DNA of 61,828 bases from an uncultured Bacteroides sp. (GCA_949289345.1 CASENS010000024.1:1-61828); one strand, 5' to 3'. Counted from the stretch's first letter, positions 1 through 9,056 are shown. Numbers and translations are program-made. The notes: generated by a model from the sequence alone, not told the origin.

Positions 1-9
1 CTTTAGGCT

Positions 10-52
10 GCTAAATTCCCATTTAGTATAAAGTAAATCCGATTAGTTACTT
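10..52. repeat. Left arm of 43-bp inverted repeat (IR-L)
   Basis: These 43 bases match the reverse complement of 6928-6970 at 37 of 43 positions without gaps. Similarity fades on both sides, so the element seems to be about 43 bp. It lies upstream of the SusC promoter. The two arms enclose the SusC, SusD and Rpn genes. Whether this is a transposon end, a recombination site or a dispersed genomic repeat cannot be told from one window. Confidence 0.8.
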
Positions 53-174
53 ATCCCTATTAAATTATCATGTAAATCTTATGAAATCTTCAACAAATAC
101 TATATGTTTTGAGACGATTACTACAGAAAATGATACAAATGCGTCTTTTTAACATACAATTTTGTATTAAAATG

Positions 175-204
175 TTGAAGATAGATTAATTTTACATATA
201 TTTG
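175..204 (+). promoter_or_regulatory. Bacteroidetes-type promoter of the SusC/SusD operon
   Basis: The -7 box TATATTTG is at 197-204 and a TTG -33 element is at 175-177, with a 19-base spacer. This matches the TTTG-N19/21-TAnnTTTG consensus. It predicts a 5' UTR of about 75-80 bases before the SusC start at 289. Confidence 0.65.
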
Positions 205-288
205 CCGAGTCTTTAGATTAATAAAGACATGTGTGAATTAGTAGAATTTTGCAAACTAACTTTTGTTTAACTTAACAATTTAAGGAGT

Positions 289-3200
289 ATGAAAGACAGA
301 AGAGAAATTTCTATTCTGGTGCGATGTGGCTCAAAGTTGCAGCGCATGTTCTTCTTGGCCTTGTTGTGTGTGCTGTCCATAGGCAGCGCTTGGGCGCAGG
401 GCAAAAGTGTTTCAGGTACGGTGCTCGACAATACGGGCATGAGTGTGATTGGAGCCAGCGTCGTGGTGAAAGGAACGACTACGGGTACCATTACCGACAT
501 CGACGGTAAGTTTACCTTGGCCAATGTTCCGGCTGACGCTACGCTGGAAATCAGTTTTGTGGGCTACAAAACCCAGACTATCCCCGTGAAAGGGCAGACG
601 AACATCAATGTAACCTTAGTGGAAGATACCGAGATGCTGGACGAGGTAGTCGTTGTAGGTTATGGTGTACAGAAGAAGAGTGACGTGACAGGTGCTATGG
701 CGAACGTAGGTGCCGAGGAACTGATGGAACGTCCGGTGAACAATGCCTTCGAAGCTTTGCAAGGTAAGGCTGCCGGTGTGGATATCACAACCAACGAACG
801 CCCGGGACAAATCGGTGACATCCGTATCCGTGGTAATCGCTCGCTGGATAAGGATTTGAACGCTCCTCTTTACGTGGTAGATGGAGTACCCTTGATGTCA
901 GGTTCGTCTATTGAAACATTGAACCCACGAGACATTGAGAGCATTGACGTATTGAAAGACGCTTCCGCTACGGCTATTTACGGTTCGCGTGGTGCCAACG
1001 GTGTTATCTTGGTAACAACCAAGCAAGGTAAGGCGGGACAATTCAGTTTGAACTATTCGGGTACGTTAACGATATCTAATTTGGTGGACAAGTCTCCGTC
1101 TATGAGTGCCGCCGACTTCATCGAATTCCGCCGCTGGGCAGCTTACAACTCGGATCCTTCTGTGTATGCGCATCCGGACAATCCCACGTATGAGAACGAT
1201 ATGCTAATTTTTACCAGTGATTTGGACGGACAAACTTCTCGCGACAATGTGTTGAGAGGTTGGGCTAACGGCACATGGGATCCTTCATTGGTTCAAAACA
1301 CGGATTGGACGGACATAGTAACCCAGACCAGTATTTCACATGAACATACAGTCAGCGCCAGTGGTGGTACGGAAAAGATGAACGCTTACGCTTCATTCGG
1401 TTATTTGAGCAACGATGGTACGCAGAAAGGTCAGTGGTACGAACGTTACACCGGTAAGGTGAATGTAAACATCACGCCAGTAGAATGGTTCCAGGTAAAT
1501 GCTTCGATGAACGTAACTTGGAGCGAGCAGGACTACGGTATGTCTACTTTGGGAGGTCGCAGTGGTAGTGTACCTGACGCCATTTATGGTACAGCCAAGA
1601 CTATTTATAATCATGCGGTTCCTTATCATTCAGACGGTTCTTTGGTAATTAATCCCGGTGGTGAGAGTGGCGTTTATACAATTATGGATGAGTGGAATAA
1701 GAGTACCCAACAATCTCAGACGTTGCGCGCCTTGGGCAACTTCTCCGCTACATTGGATTTAGGTAAGATTTGGGAACCCATTGAAGGTTTGCGTTACAAA
1801 CTGAACTTCGGTCCGGACTTCCGTCACTGGCGTGAAGGTTCTTACATTGACGGAACATCTGCCCACAAGATTAATTCTGACGGTTCTGCTGGCAGAAGCT
1901 ATGCCCGTTTGAAAAACCGTCGTGATTTCTCTTGGACGCTGGATAACATGATTATGTTCGACCGCACGTTTGCCGAGAAACACAAAGTGGGTGTTACCTT
2001 GCTGCAAACCGCCTCAAAGTGGGATATTGAAACGTCTGAAATGGCTGCTAACGGCATAGCAAAGCCTTCATTCTTGTGGAATGCATTCGGCACTGTTGAC
2101 TTAACGGATTCTGATACAGGTGCCAGCATAGGTTCCGGTATTACCGAACGTCAGTTGATGTCCTACATGGTTCGTTTGAACTATGGTTTCGATGAGCGTT
2201 ATCTGTTGACGGTATCCGGTCGTTGGGACGGTGCTTCCCAATTATCAGAAGGCAATAAGTGGGATTTCTTCCCTTCCGCTGCTTTGGCATGGCGCATCAA
2301 CCAAGAAGATTTCTTGAAAGATGTATCTTGGTTGGACAACTTAAAACTGCGTGTAGGTTTTGGCGTGACCGGTAATGCAGCTGTAGACCCTTATGCAACA
2401 TTGGGAGATATTAGTATGATTTACTTGCCTTTCAATGGCATGAGCAATGTACCAGGTTATACTACGAACGAACCTTATTATACCAGCAGCCAAACAGCAA
2501 TGGCTAATGCTGATTTGGGTTGGGAAAAGACGATGCAAGTGAACTTCGGTATCGACTTCGGCTTTTTCAATAACCGACTCAGCGGTAGCATTGATGCTTA
2601 TTTTTCCCGCACCAACGACTTGTTGATGTCTACCACAATTCCGACTTTGACTGGCTATCCGAATGTTATGGCCAACATCGGTAAAACCAAGAACCGTGGT
2701 GTGGAATTGAACATAAGCGCTATTCCTATCCAAACGAAGACCGGATTTACGTGGGATACCAACTTCAACGTGGCTTACCAAAAAGATGAAATCGTAGAAT
2801 TAGCTTACGGGAAGAACGACATGCCAGACAATGATTGGTTCATTGGAGAGTCCATCAACGTGTACTATGGATTTGATAACGAAGGTTTATGGCAAGATAC
2901 ACCGGAAGATCGTGCCGAAATGGAAAAATGGAATGCCAACGGCTATGACTTCACACCGGGCAATGTTCGTCCGAAAGACCAAAATGGAGACTATAAGATG
3001 GACATCAACGACCGTGTCATACTAGGTAATCAAAACCCGAACTGGACATTAGGTTGGACCAATAACTTCTCATGGAAGAACTTCGATTTGGGCATCACAA
3101 TGATTGGCCGCATGGGTTACATGGTAGACGGTTTGGCTGAAGCAGAAACTGCACACGCCAATCAGCGTGAAATCGATTACTGGACTCCGACCAATACCGA

Positions 3201-3489
3201 TGCGCAATATCAGAAACCTATTTTGGGACAGGCAACTTCCGGTTCAGGAGACGATTTTTCCAGTTTGATCGGTTATCGCAATGCCGCTTTCTTGAAGGTA
3301 CGTAACATCTCTTTGGGTTATAACTTCGACCAGAAATTGGTAAAGAAATGGGGGTTGAGCCATTTGAAACTCTACGTACAGGCTGTGAATCCGGGTAGCA
3401 TCTTCCAATCTATTGACGGATGGGATTTGGACACAAACAAGTCTTACTTCAACCGTAGCTTTGTTTTCGGTCTGGACTTCGGTTTCTAA
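289..3489 (+). CDS. SusC/RagA-family TonB-dependent outer-membrane transporter
   Basis: This is a 1066-residue TonB-linked outer-membrane protein of the SusC/RagA family, expected to import an oligosaccharide or peptide with its SusD partner. The signal peptide ends near residue 36 (SAWAQG). A carboxypeptidase-D regulatory-like domain (about 38-120, with GTTTGTITDIDGKFTL) follows, then the family segment DEVVVVGYG and a plug with YVVDGVP and ATAIYGSRGANGVILVTTK (about 125-235). The rest is a 22-strand-barrel-like region ending in the aromatic terminus FVFGLDFGF. Length is normal. SusD starts 45 bases downstream. No glycoside hydrolase, peptidase, hybrid two-component sensor or anti-sigma gene is adjacent, so the substrate cannot be guessed. 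The start ATG follows AAGGAGT. Confidence 0.95.
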   Translation: MKDRREISILVRCGSKLQRMFFLALLCVLSIGSAWAQGKSVSGTVLDNTGMSVIGASVVVKGTTTGTITDIDGKFTLANVPADATLEISFVGYKTQTIPVKGQTNINVTLVEDTEMLDEVVVVGYGVQKKSDVTGAMANVGAEELMERPVNNAFEALQGKAAGVDITTNERPGQIGDIRIRGNRSLDKDLNAPLYVVDGVPLMSGSSIETLNPRDIESIDVLKDASATAIYGSRGANGVILVTTKQGKAGQFSLNYSGTLTISNLVDKSPSMSAADFIEFRRWAAYNSDPSVYAHPDNPTYENDMLIFTSDLDGQTSRDNVLRGWANGTWDPSLVQNTDWTDIVTQTSISHEHTVSASGGTEKMNAYASFGYLSNDGTQKGQWYERYTGKVNVNITPVEWFQVNASMNVTWSEQDYGMSTLGGRSGSVPDAIYGTAKTIYNHAVPYHSDGSLVINPGGESGVYTIMDEWNKSTQQSQTLRALGNFSATLDLGKIWEPIEGLRYKLNFGPDFRHWREGSYIDGTSAHKINSDGSAGRSYARLKNRRDFSWTLDNMIMFDRTFAEKHKVGVTLLQTASKWDIETSEMAANGIAKPSFLWNAFGTVDLTDSDTGASIGSGITERQLMSYMVRLNYGFDERYLLTVSGRWDGASQLSEGNKWDFFPSAALAWRINQEDFLKDVSWLDNLKLRVGFGVTGNAAVDPYATLGDISMIYLPFNGMSNVPGYTTNEPYYTSSQTAMANADLGWEKTMQVNFGIDFGFFNNRLSGSIDAYFSRTNDLLMSTTIPTLTGYPNVMANIGKTKNRGVELNISAIPIQTKTGFTWDTNFNVAYQKDEIVELAYGKNDMPDNDWFIGESINVYYGFDNEGLWQDTPEDRAEMEKWNANGYDFTPGNVRPKDQNGDYKMDINDRVILGNQNPNWTLGWTNNFSWKNFDLGITMIGRMGYMVDGLAEAETAHANQREIDYWTPTNTDAQYQKPILGQATSGSGDDFSSLIGYRNAAFLKVRNISLGYNFDQKLVKKWGLSHLKLYVQAVNPGSIFQSIDGWDLDTNKSYFNRSFVFGLDFGF

Positions 3490-3534
3490 TCAGAGAATAT
3501 ATGAATTGTCTAATGTAATTAAAAAATAAAACGT

Positions 3535-5724
3535 ATGAATAATATCACAAAAATAGGATTGGGACTTTCCCTGTTGGCAGGTCTTTCGTTCGGCACCACT
3601 TCATGTGCGGATTTCCTGGACGAGGAACAGACCACCAAATATTCGACCGCATATTTTGATACGCCGGAAGGTTTGGAAGCCTTGACAGTATCGCTTTACG
3701 GTAACATTCGTTGGCACTTCGGTTACGAATGGGCATACGGAATCACATTGTATGGCACGGACGAATTTACTAATGCCAATGACTTGACTGCTGAACCTTG
3801 GAATACCTATGATAATCGTTTAGGAGCAATTGCATGTACACCCGAAACAGGCGCAGCTAACAAAAACTGCCCTGCACCACAAGCTTTATGGGATGAAATG
3901 TATTACGGCATTGCTTCTTGTAACACAATCATAGCCAAGGCTGAAACGGTAGACCAGGATGTAGCTACACGCAATCGCCACTTAGCGCACGCTTATTTCC
4001 TGCGTGGTTACAACTACTACCGTTTGGCTGCCCAATATGGAGGTGTTGTGCTACAAACGAAACCCGCTGAAGGTATTGTACGCAACTTTACCCGAGCCAC
4101 GGAAGAGGAAACTTGGGAACAAGTGGTATCTGACTTGCGCCAAGCTTATAACTTGTTTGAAGGAGAGAATTTCACGTATGGCAAGGGTATTACTTGGACC
4201 AAGGCTACTGCCGCCCACTTCTTAGCAAAAGCACTGCTGTTCCGCTGCTCCGAACGCTGCCAGAAGCAATTTGCGGCTGACGGAACTAGCCGTACACAAG
4301 CGGACATTGAAGCTGACTTACGAGAAGCTATTGAAGCATGTACCTACGCCATTAATGCCCGTGGTGCCTTGACACCGGATTATGCGGATCTCTATGCCAA
4401 CTGGACGGGGGTAGATTGTGACAATGAACAGTTGGATGAAATCTTGATGGCTTGCGGTCACAATGCAGACGATGCCACCAAGGGACGTTATGGAAACAGA
4501 ACGTACAACTATTTCACTCCTCAGTTTTCGAATTTTTCCGGTGGTTGGGTACGTCGTGGCATTTGGATTGGTGGTATGGACTTCCAACGTTGCCGTCCGA
4601 CAGAATATGCGTATGCCGTATTTGACCATGTGAACGATGCCCGCATGTGGAAAACTTTCAAGACTGTATATGGCGTCAACAATGTAGACGCTAAGTATAC
4701 TGAATATGTAACGACCGGTAAATATGAAGGAGATGAGCCACCATATGCAGGTCCTAATGGTGCTCCACAAGTAATAGCAGGAGACCCAGGTATTGTAATG
4801 ATTTTGAACACAAAAGATGATCATACGTATGACAACTATACATTCGGGTGTTATACGCAGAAACCGACTTGGACGGATGATGAAGGTCGCCTGCCCGAAT
4901 GGAACACGGGTTCCCGTCAGACCACTTCTAACGGCAATTTGACAGATACCAAAGGACAATGGGTTCCCAATTCTTCGGTATTGTACCAAAACGGACAATA
5001 CGTAGCTCCCAATTTCAAGAGTCAGCCGATTTGTAACTTCTTTGCAGGCATCAATAAAACTGATGACGGTAGCCGTACAGCCGAAAAGGGAGATGCCCAT
5101 CGTGATGTGATTATGGCACGTTTGGCTGAAACCTATCTGAACCGCGCCGAATGCTATGTTCGCTTAGGCGATTATGCCAGTGCTATGGCAGACATCAATG
5201 TAGTACGTCGCCGTGCTCAGTGGAAAGCCGGTGAAAACCGCTCTTACTATGTGGATGGATCCGTTGCTTTCGAAAAGAATTCGTTGAATACCGGTTCAGC
5301 AGCAAGCAATTATGTAAACTCCAACTTGAACATGAATACATATTATCTGTCTAATCCGGATTTAGAAGTAACTACAGCCGCTTCTGATTTGACGTTGAAG
5401 TCATTCCCCAATAATCTGCCGGCTGAAGACGAAGCAATCATGAACAAATTGGGAGTAAGCAGCGACTATGACCGCGCCTTACACTTCATCTTGAATGAGC
5501 GTACCCGTGAGTTATTGGGTGAATGGCAACGTTGGGAGACATTGAGTCGCACAGAAACGTTGATTACCCGCGCGAAGGCTTTCAATCCCGAAGCACAAGC
5601 CATTACGGCCAATAAGCATGAGTTACGTCCTATCCCGCAGAGTTTCTTGGATGGTCTGTTGAACGAGGACGGCTCAAACTTAAGTCCTGAACAGCAAGCA
5701 GCTTGGCAGAACCCCGGCTATTAA
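3535..5724 (+). CDS. SusD/RagB-family substrate-binding surface lipoprotein
   Basis: This 729-residue protein is the partner of the preceding SusC and forms the lid that binds nutrient over the barrel. A lipoprotein signal ends at Cys24 (FGTTSC), followed by ADFLDEEQ. The SusD-type TPR pattern is visible in YFLRGYNYYRLAAQYGGV and in MARLAETYLNRAECYVRLGD, with the usual C-terminal LNERTRELLGEWQRWETLSR. It is longer than most SusD proteins (about 500-600 residues), the extra length lying in the middle. The same operon as SusC is likely. A strong hairpin terminator follows at 5758. Confidence 0.93.
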   Translation: MNNITKIGLGLSLLAGLSFGTTSCADFLDEEQTTKYSTAYFDTPEGLEALTVSLYGNIRWHFGYEWAYGITLYGTDEFTNANDLTAEPWNTYDNRLGAIACTPETGAANKNCPAPQALWDEMYYGIASCNTIIAKAETVDQDVATRNRHLAHAYFLRGYNYYRLAAQYGGVVLQTKPAEGIVRNFTRATEEETWEQVVSDLRQAYNLFEGENFTYGKGITWTKATAAHFLAKALLFRCSERCQKQFAADGTSRTQADIEADLREAIEACTYAINARGALTPDYADLYANWTGVDCDNEQLDEILMACGHNADDATKGRYGNRTYNYFTPQFSNFSGGWVRRGIWIGGMDFQRCRPTEYAYAVFDHVNDARMWKTFKTVYGVNNVDAKYTEYVTTGKYEGDEPPYAGPNGAPQVIAGDPGIVMILNTKDDHTYDNYTFGCYTQKPTWTDDEGRLPEWNTGSRQTTSNGNLTDTKGQWVPNSSVLYQNGQYVAPNFKSQPICNFFAGINKTDDGSRTAEKGDAHRDVIMARLAETYLNRAECYVRLGDYASAMADINVVRRRAQWKAGENRSYYVDGSVAFEKNSLNTGSAASNYVNSNLNMNTYYLSNPDLEVTTAASDLTLKSFPNNLPAEDEAIMNKLGVSSDYDRALHFILNERTRELLGEWQRWETLSRTETLITRAKAFNPEAQAITANKHELRPIPQSFLDGLLNEDGSNLSPEQQAAWQNPGY

Positions 5725-5757
5725 TGGTTTCATTCATTATTAGTAGATAAAAGAGGT

Positions 5758-5806
5758 AAAGGGATGTCTCTCCGTAACAGGGGAAGGCATCCCTTTCTGT
5801 TTTTAA
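5758..5806 (+). terminator. Intrinsic terminator after SusD
   Basis: The stem AAAGGGATG (5758-5766) pairs with CATCCCTTT (5788-5796), with further inner pairing, followed by the T-rich run CTGTTTTTAATTT. It separates the SusC/SusD operon from the Rpn gene. Confidence 0.8.
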
Positions 5807-5896
5807 TTTCGGGATATGCAGTTCGCGGAGGCGTAAAATCAACTTGTGTTGTAGAAGATTTTTTCGATAAAAGGATGTTATATGGCGGATATTGCT

Positions 5897-5904
5897 TACC
5901 TTTG
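5897..5904 (+). promoter_or_regulatory. -7 box of the Rpn gene
   Basis: TACCTTTG fits TAnnTTTG and lies 33 bases before the ATG at 5937. No clear -33 element is seen. Confidence 0.45.
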
Positions 5905-5936
5905 TCCATGTATGAGAATAATATTATAATCAGCTT

Positions 5937-6926
5937 ATGTATAACGAATTGATACGTTTCGACTGGGCTATGAAGCGCTTGCTCCGTGACAAGAGCAACC
6001 ATGTGGTGCTGGAAGGCTTTCTCTCCACGCTGTTGGGAGAGGATTTGCGCATCTGCCGTTTCCTGGAAAGCGAGTCCAACCAAACCAGTAAAGATGACAA
6101 GTTTAACCGCGTGGATATACTTGCGGAAGATACGCACGGGCGACTGCTCATTATTGAAGTGCAAAATAACCGGGAACTGTACTACTTCCACCGGATGCTG
6201 TATGGTGTATCGAAAACTATTTCAGAATACATCAACCTTGGCAACGATTACAACAAAGTACGCAAAGTCTATTCCATCAATATCGTTTATTTTGATTTGG
6301 GGCAAGGAAAGGACTACGTATATCATGGGAAAACCGTATTTCGCGGGTTGCATAATCCTGATGATGTACTGCAACTCTCTGCAAGGCAGCGTGAAGTTCT
6401 TATAGGTGAAGAGGCCGGCGATGTTTTTCCGGAATACTATGTGCTGCGCGTGAATGATTTTGACAAAGTAGCTAAGACTCCTCTTGATGAATGGATAAAG
6501 TTCCTCAAGACCGGAGAAATAGATTCGACAGCTACGGCCAAAGGCCTTCCCGAAGCACGTGAACGACTTCGTATAGACAGCCTTTCGGCAACAGAGAAAC
6601 GTGCTTATGAACGGGACATGGAGGCGTTACGATACCAACGTAGTGTTATCCAAACCGGCTGGACGGAAGGTCGAGCGGAAGGTCGAGCGGAAGGTCGAGC
6701 AGAAGGACGAGCAGAAGGACGTGCGGAAGGTCGAGCAGAAGGTATAGCAGAAGGACGTGCGGAAGGCATAGCAGAAGGACGTGCGGAAGGTATAGCTAAA
6801 GGACGCATGGAGGGTATCAAGGAAAATGCGAAGGAAGTGGCAAGGAGAATGCGTGAAATGGGGTTGCCTGTAGACACAATCGTCCAATGTACGCACTTGA
6901 CCCCGGATGATATTGCCGCCTTATAA
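5937..6926 (+). CDS. Rpn-family recombination-promoting nuclease (PD-(D/E)XK)
   Basis: This 329-residue protein belongs to the Rpn/PD-(D/E)XK nuclease 'putative transposase' family. In other bacteria Rpn proteins promote RecA-independent recombination and have DNA endonuclease activity. The N-terminus shows the family form (RFDWAMKRLLRDK). The catalytic set is D in FNRVDILAED (about residue 59) and E-V-Q in LLIIEVQNNRE (about 77-80). The middle FPEYYVLRVNDF and the C-terminal KEVARRMREMGLPVDTIV, which looks like a small helix-turn-helix, are also typical. Between about residues 240 and 293 lie some 13 tetrapeptide units (EGRA/EGIA) from a 12-bp DNA repeat. The gene lies just inside the right arm of the 43-bp inverted repeat, only one base separating its stop from the arm. 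Confidence 0.88.
   Translation: MYNELIRFDWAMKRLLRDKSNHVVLEGFLSTLLGEDLRICRFLESESNQTSKDDKFNRVDILAEDTHGRLLIIEVQNNRELYYFHRMLYGVSKTISEYINLGNDYNKVRKVYSINIVYFDLGQGKDYVYHGKTVFRGLHNPDDVLQLSARQREVLIGEEAGDVFPEYYVLRVNDFDKVAKTPLDEWIKFLKTGEIDSTATAKGLPEARERLRIDSLSATEKRAYERDMEALRYQRSVIQTGWTEGRAEGRAEGRAEGRAEGRAEGRAEGIAEGRAEGIAEGRAEGIAKGRMEGIKENAKEVARRMREMGLPVDTIVQCTHLTPDDIAAL
6664..6819 (+). repeat. 12-bp in-frame tandem repeat in the Rpn gene
   Basis: About 13 copies of a GAAGGTCGAGCG-like unit encode EGRA or EGIA tetrapeptides. The unit is 12 bp, so copy-number change would alter protein length by four residues without a frameshift. Antisense reading frames through this stretch are by-products of the repeat. 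Confidence 0.9.
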
Positions 6927-6927
6927 T

Positions 6928-6970
6928 AAGTGACTAATCAGATTTACTTTATACTGACTGATAATTTAGC
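6928..6970. repeat. Right arm of 43-bp inverted repeat (IR-R)
   Basis: This is the reverse complement of 10-52 at 37 of 43 positions. It begins one base after the Rpn stop codon. Mismatches cluster in the middle (arm positions 9-15), while the outer GCTAAATT and the inner TATAAAGTAAATC blocks are conserved. Confidence 0.8.
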
Positions 6971-7081
6971 CCCCGAAGTGCGCTTTTATAAACAAATCTG
7001 TGGTCATCTCGTTTTATCTGTGTCATCTGTGTGCCAATTAAATTCTCATTTATAGAATAAATCAATTTTGTTCACTTGCTT
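6971..7081. other. Intergenic spacer with CTGTG(G)TCATCT motif copies
   Basis: No gene is seen. The bases 6995-7010 and 7016-7034 carry two related copies of an ATCTGTG(G)TCATCT motif. This resembles short dispersed motifs that I recall from Bacteroidetes genomes, but I cannot verify that here. Confidence 0.4.
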
Positions 7082-7176
7082 ATAGAGAAAAGGGAATATT
7101 GGTTGCTTGCCCAAGTATCATTGGATACTTTGCCCTTTATCCAAGGATGTTTTGCCGTTTATCCAAGAATACTTTC
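7082..7176. repeat. Degenerate 22-bp tandem repeat, copy A (four units)
   Basis: Four units of 20-23 bp can be aligned, each close to (C/T)(T/A)TATCCAAGGATACTTTGCC. Several units hold a dyad, for example AAGTATC-ATTG-GATACTT. The array runs to the stop codon of the MutS-like gene. The same four-unit structure recurs at 51549-51636, with roughly 75% identity over the aligned 76 bp. Confidence 0.65.
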
Positions 7177-8992
7177 AATCCGTTACCGCAATCCCCATTT
7201 TCTTCATCAGGAAGCAGGCGTTCATGTTTTGGGCCACACCGGGACGCAGCTGGTAAGAGAAGTCCAGCTCGTCCCCAGTGATGTCCGCCTCGAAACAATA
7301 GTTGGCGATGTGTTGAGGAAAGAGGTCTTTCAACGTGCCGAGCAATAAGTCGTGGGTTGCAATGATGCCGTTGGCTTGCAGGCTCATGAATTGCCTGATG
7401 AGGGCGAACGAGCCTTTTTGCTTGTCCATGGAGTTGGTGCCTTTCAGAATTTCGTCCAGGATGATGAATAGCTGTTCGCCGGCCTTCAGTTTGTCGATGA
7501 TGAGTTTCAATCGTTTCAGTTCGGCAAAGAAGTAGGATTCATTGTCGTTCAGCGAGTCGGAGGTGCGCAGGCTGGTTATCAGTTGGGCGGGATACAGTTC
7601 CATCCGGCTGGCATAGACCGGGCAACCGATGCAGGCCAGCAGGTAGTTGATGCCAACGGTACGCAGGTAGGTGCTCTTGCCCGCCATGTTGGCACCGGTG
7701 ATGATGATAAAAGCCGGACGTTTCGCCATGCGGATGCCGTTCGTCACGCATTGTCCATGAGGCATCAGAGGGTGTCCCAGCTGCTCTCCGCAAAGTTTGA
7801 AGGGCGTGGAGGTGTCTATGTCCGGATAGCAATACGCTTCCTGATGGTTGTAGGCGAAGGTGCCTAAGGAGTTCAGGGCGTCCATCTCTCCGATGGCATC
7901 CAGCCACCGGGGCAGTTCGGAGGCATGGGCTTCCTTCCAGGCTTCTATCCGCATGATTTGCCACAATTCCCAAAAGAAACACCCGTTCAGGACTGTGTAC
8001 ATCAGGTAGTTGTTGCGTTGGTCTAACTCATTCATCAGTTTCACTAACCTTTGAATGGCTTGTGTGGCTTGCCGATGGTCGCTTCCTGTCTTGCTTTTGA
8101 TGTCTTTCAGCAAAGGGCTTTCCAGAACTTCTTTGTCCATGGTCTCGAGCAGACGGGCATACGTGCCCAATATCTGCAGTTTTTTGCCATACACCGCCTG
8201 CACCTTGGAAATCTTGTGCGTGAACAGGAAGCTGCAGAGGACGATGATGAACCATAGGATGCCCCATTGGCTTCCCGTGATGACTCCGCTCAAGACTCCG
8301 GCCAGGCATCCTATGTTGAAAAGCGTGACAAGGTTGGGCAGCCATTTGTAGCGCCTGCGGTTACGGAAGAGGGTCGGAATTTGCGCCCATTCCAATAGCT
8401 CGGCTTTGTCGGCCGGTTTCCCTTTGTTCATCAGTCCCAGGATGCGGAAGCGTTGCCGGAAGGCTTTTTTTTCGGCCAGTTCCTTGATTGCTTCCTGCCG
8501 CCGGAGTATATCTTCTTTATGCTTCAGATGCCGGTTCAGCCAAGAGGCCAGTACGTCTTTGCCGAGCGGTGTGCAAGTCCGGTTGAGGTATTGGAACAAG
8601 GAGTGCGTGCCGAATACATCCAGATCGTATGTATAGAGATGGGAAGGGTCGATGTATTCCCGTCCTTCGTCCAACGTGCTGAAGTCATTGTCGAGCGCCG
8701 TCCGTTCCTGCCTGTTCGTTTCCCGTTCTTTCTCCAAGTATTCCTTGCGCCAGAACAGGCGGTTGTGGTATCGGATGAGCAGCAGGAATGGTGACAATGT
8801 AAAAATCAGGACGCAGGCTGTCAGCCACCATTCTTTGTTCCAAAAGGAAATGACTCCGGCTACAGCCGTGCAGAACAACGCGACCCGTAAAAGGCTGATA
8901 CGGTTTATCTGTCCTTGCACGCGGGTTAAGGCTTGCTCCGCCAGTTCGGTTTGACGGGTGTATTCGGCTTTCAGTTCGTTGTAGGTTCGCAT
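7175..8992 (-). CDS. Membrane-anchored MutS-like ATPase
   Basis: The predicted 605-residue protein carries the MutS C-terminal ATPase domain: Walker A GANMAGKST (about 433-441), Walker B FIILDEILKGTNS (about 507-519), and the H-loop IIATHDLLLG. The mismatch-recognition domains of true MutS are absent. Two hydrophobic segments near residues 34-75 and two near 220-262 suggest membrane anchoring, which is unusual for a MutS relative, though this architecture is common in Bacteroidetes. The frame is open upstream, but the start MRTYNEL at 8992 is preferred because the promoter TATCTTTG lies at 9064-9057 and the longer version would overlap the divergent gene at 9204. The true role, repair or otherwise, is unknown. 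Confidence 0.85.
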   Translation of the reverse strand: MRTYNELKAEYTRQTELAEQALTRVQGQINRISLLRVALFCTAVAGVISFWNKEWWLTACVLIFTLSPFLLLIRYHNRLFWRKEYLEKERETNRQERTALDNDFSTLDEGREYIDPSHLYTYDLDVFGTHSLFQYLNRTCTPLGKDVLASWLNRHLKHKEDILRRQEAIKELAEKKAFRQRFRILGLMNKGKPADKAELLEWAQIPTLFRNRRRYKWLPNLVTLFNIGCLAGVLSGVITGSQWGILWFIIVLCSFLFTHKISKVQAVYGKKLQILGTYARLLETMDKEVLESPLLKDIKSKTGSDHRQATQAIQRLVKLMNELDQRNNYLMYTVLNGCFFWELWQIMRIEAWKEAHASELPRWLDAIGEMDALNSLGTFAYNHQEAYCYPDIDTSTPFKLCGEQLGHPLMPHGQCVTNGIRMAKRPAFIIITGANMAGKSTYLRTVGINYLLACIGCPVYASRMELYPAQLITSLRTSDSLNDNESYFFAELKRLKLIIDKLKAGEQLFIILDEILKGTNSMDKQKGSFALIRQFMSLQANGIIATHDLLLGTLKDLFPQHIANYCFEADITGDELDFSYQLRPGVAQNMNACFLMKKMGIAVTD

Positions 8993-9056
8993 CTTATGTA
9001 GTATATAATATGGTGTGGCCGTATGGCTCCTTCTTTTGTCATAACCTAAGTGCGGG

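Noticed and set aside
6605-6896. Ser/Arg/Pro and Phe/Cys/Ser repeat proteins antisense to the Rpn repeat
   Set aside because: They only translate the 12-bp repeat in other frames.
10-6970. Complete insertion sequence or composite transposon
   Set aside because: Inverted arms exist, but no transposase, integrase or clear target-site duplication was found; listed only as a repeat-enclosed cassette.
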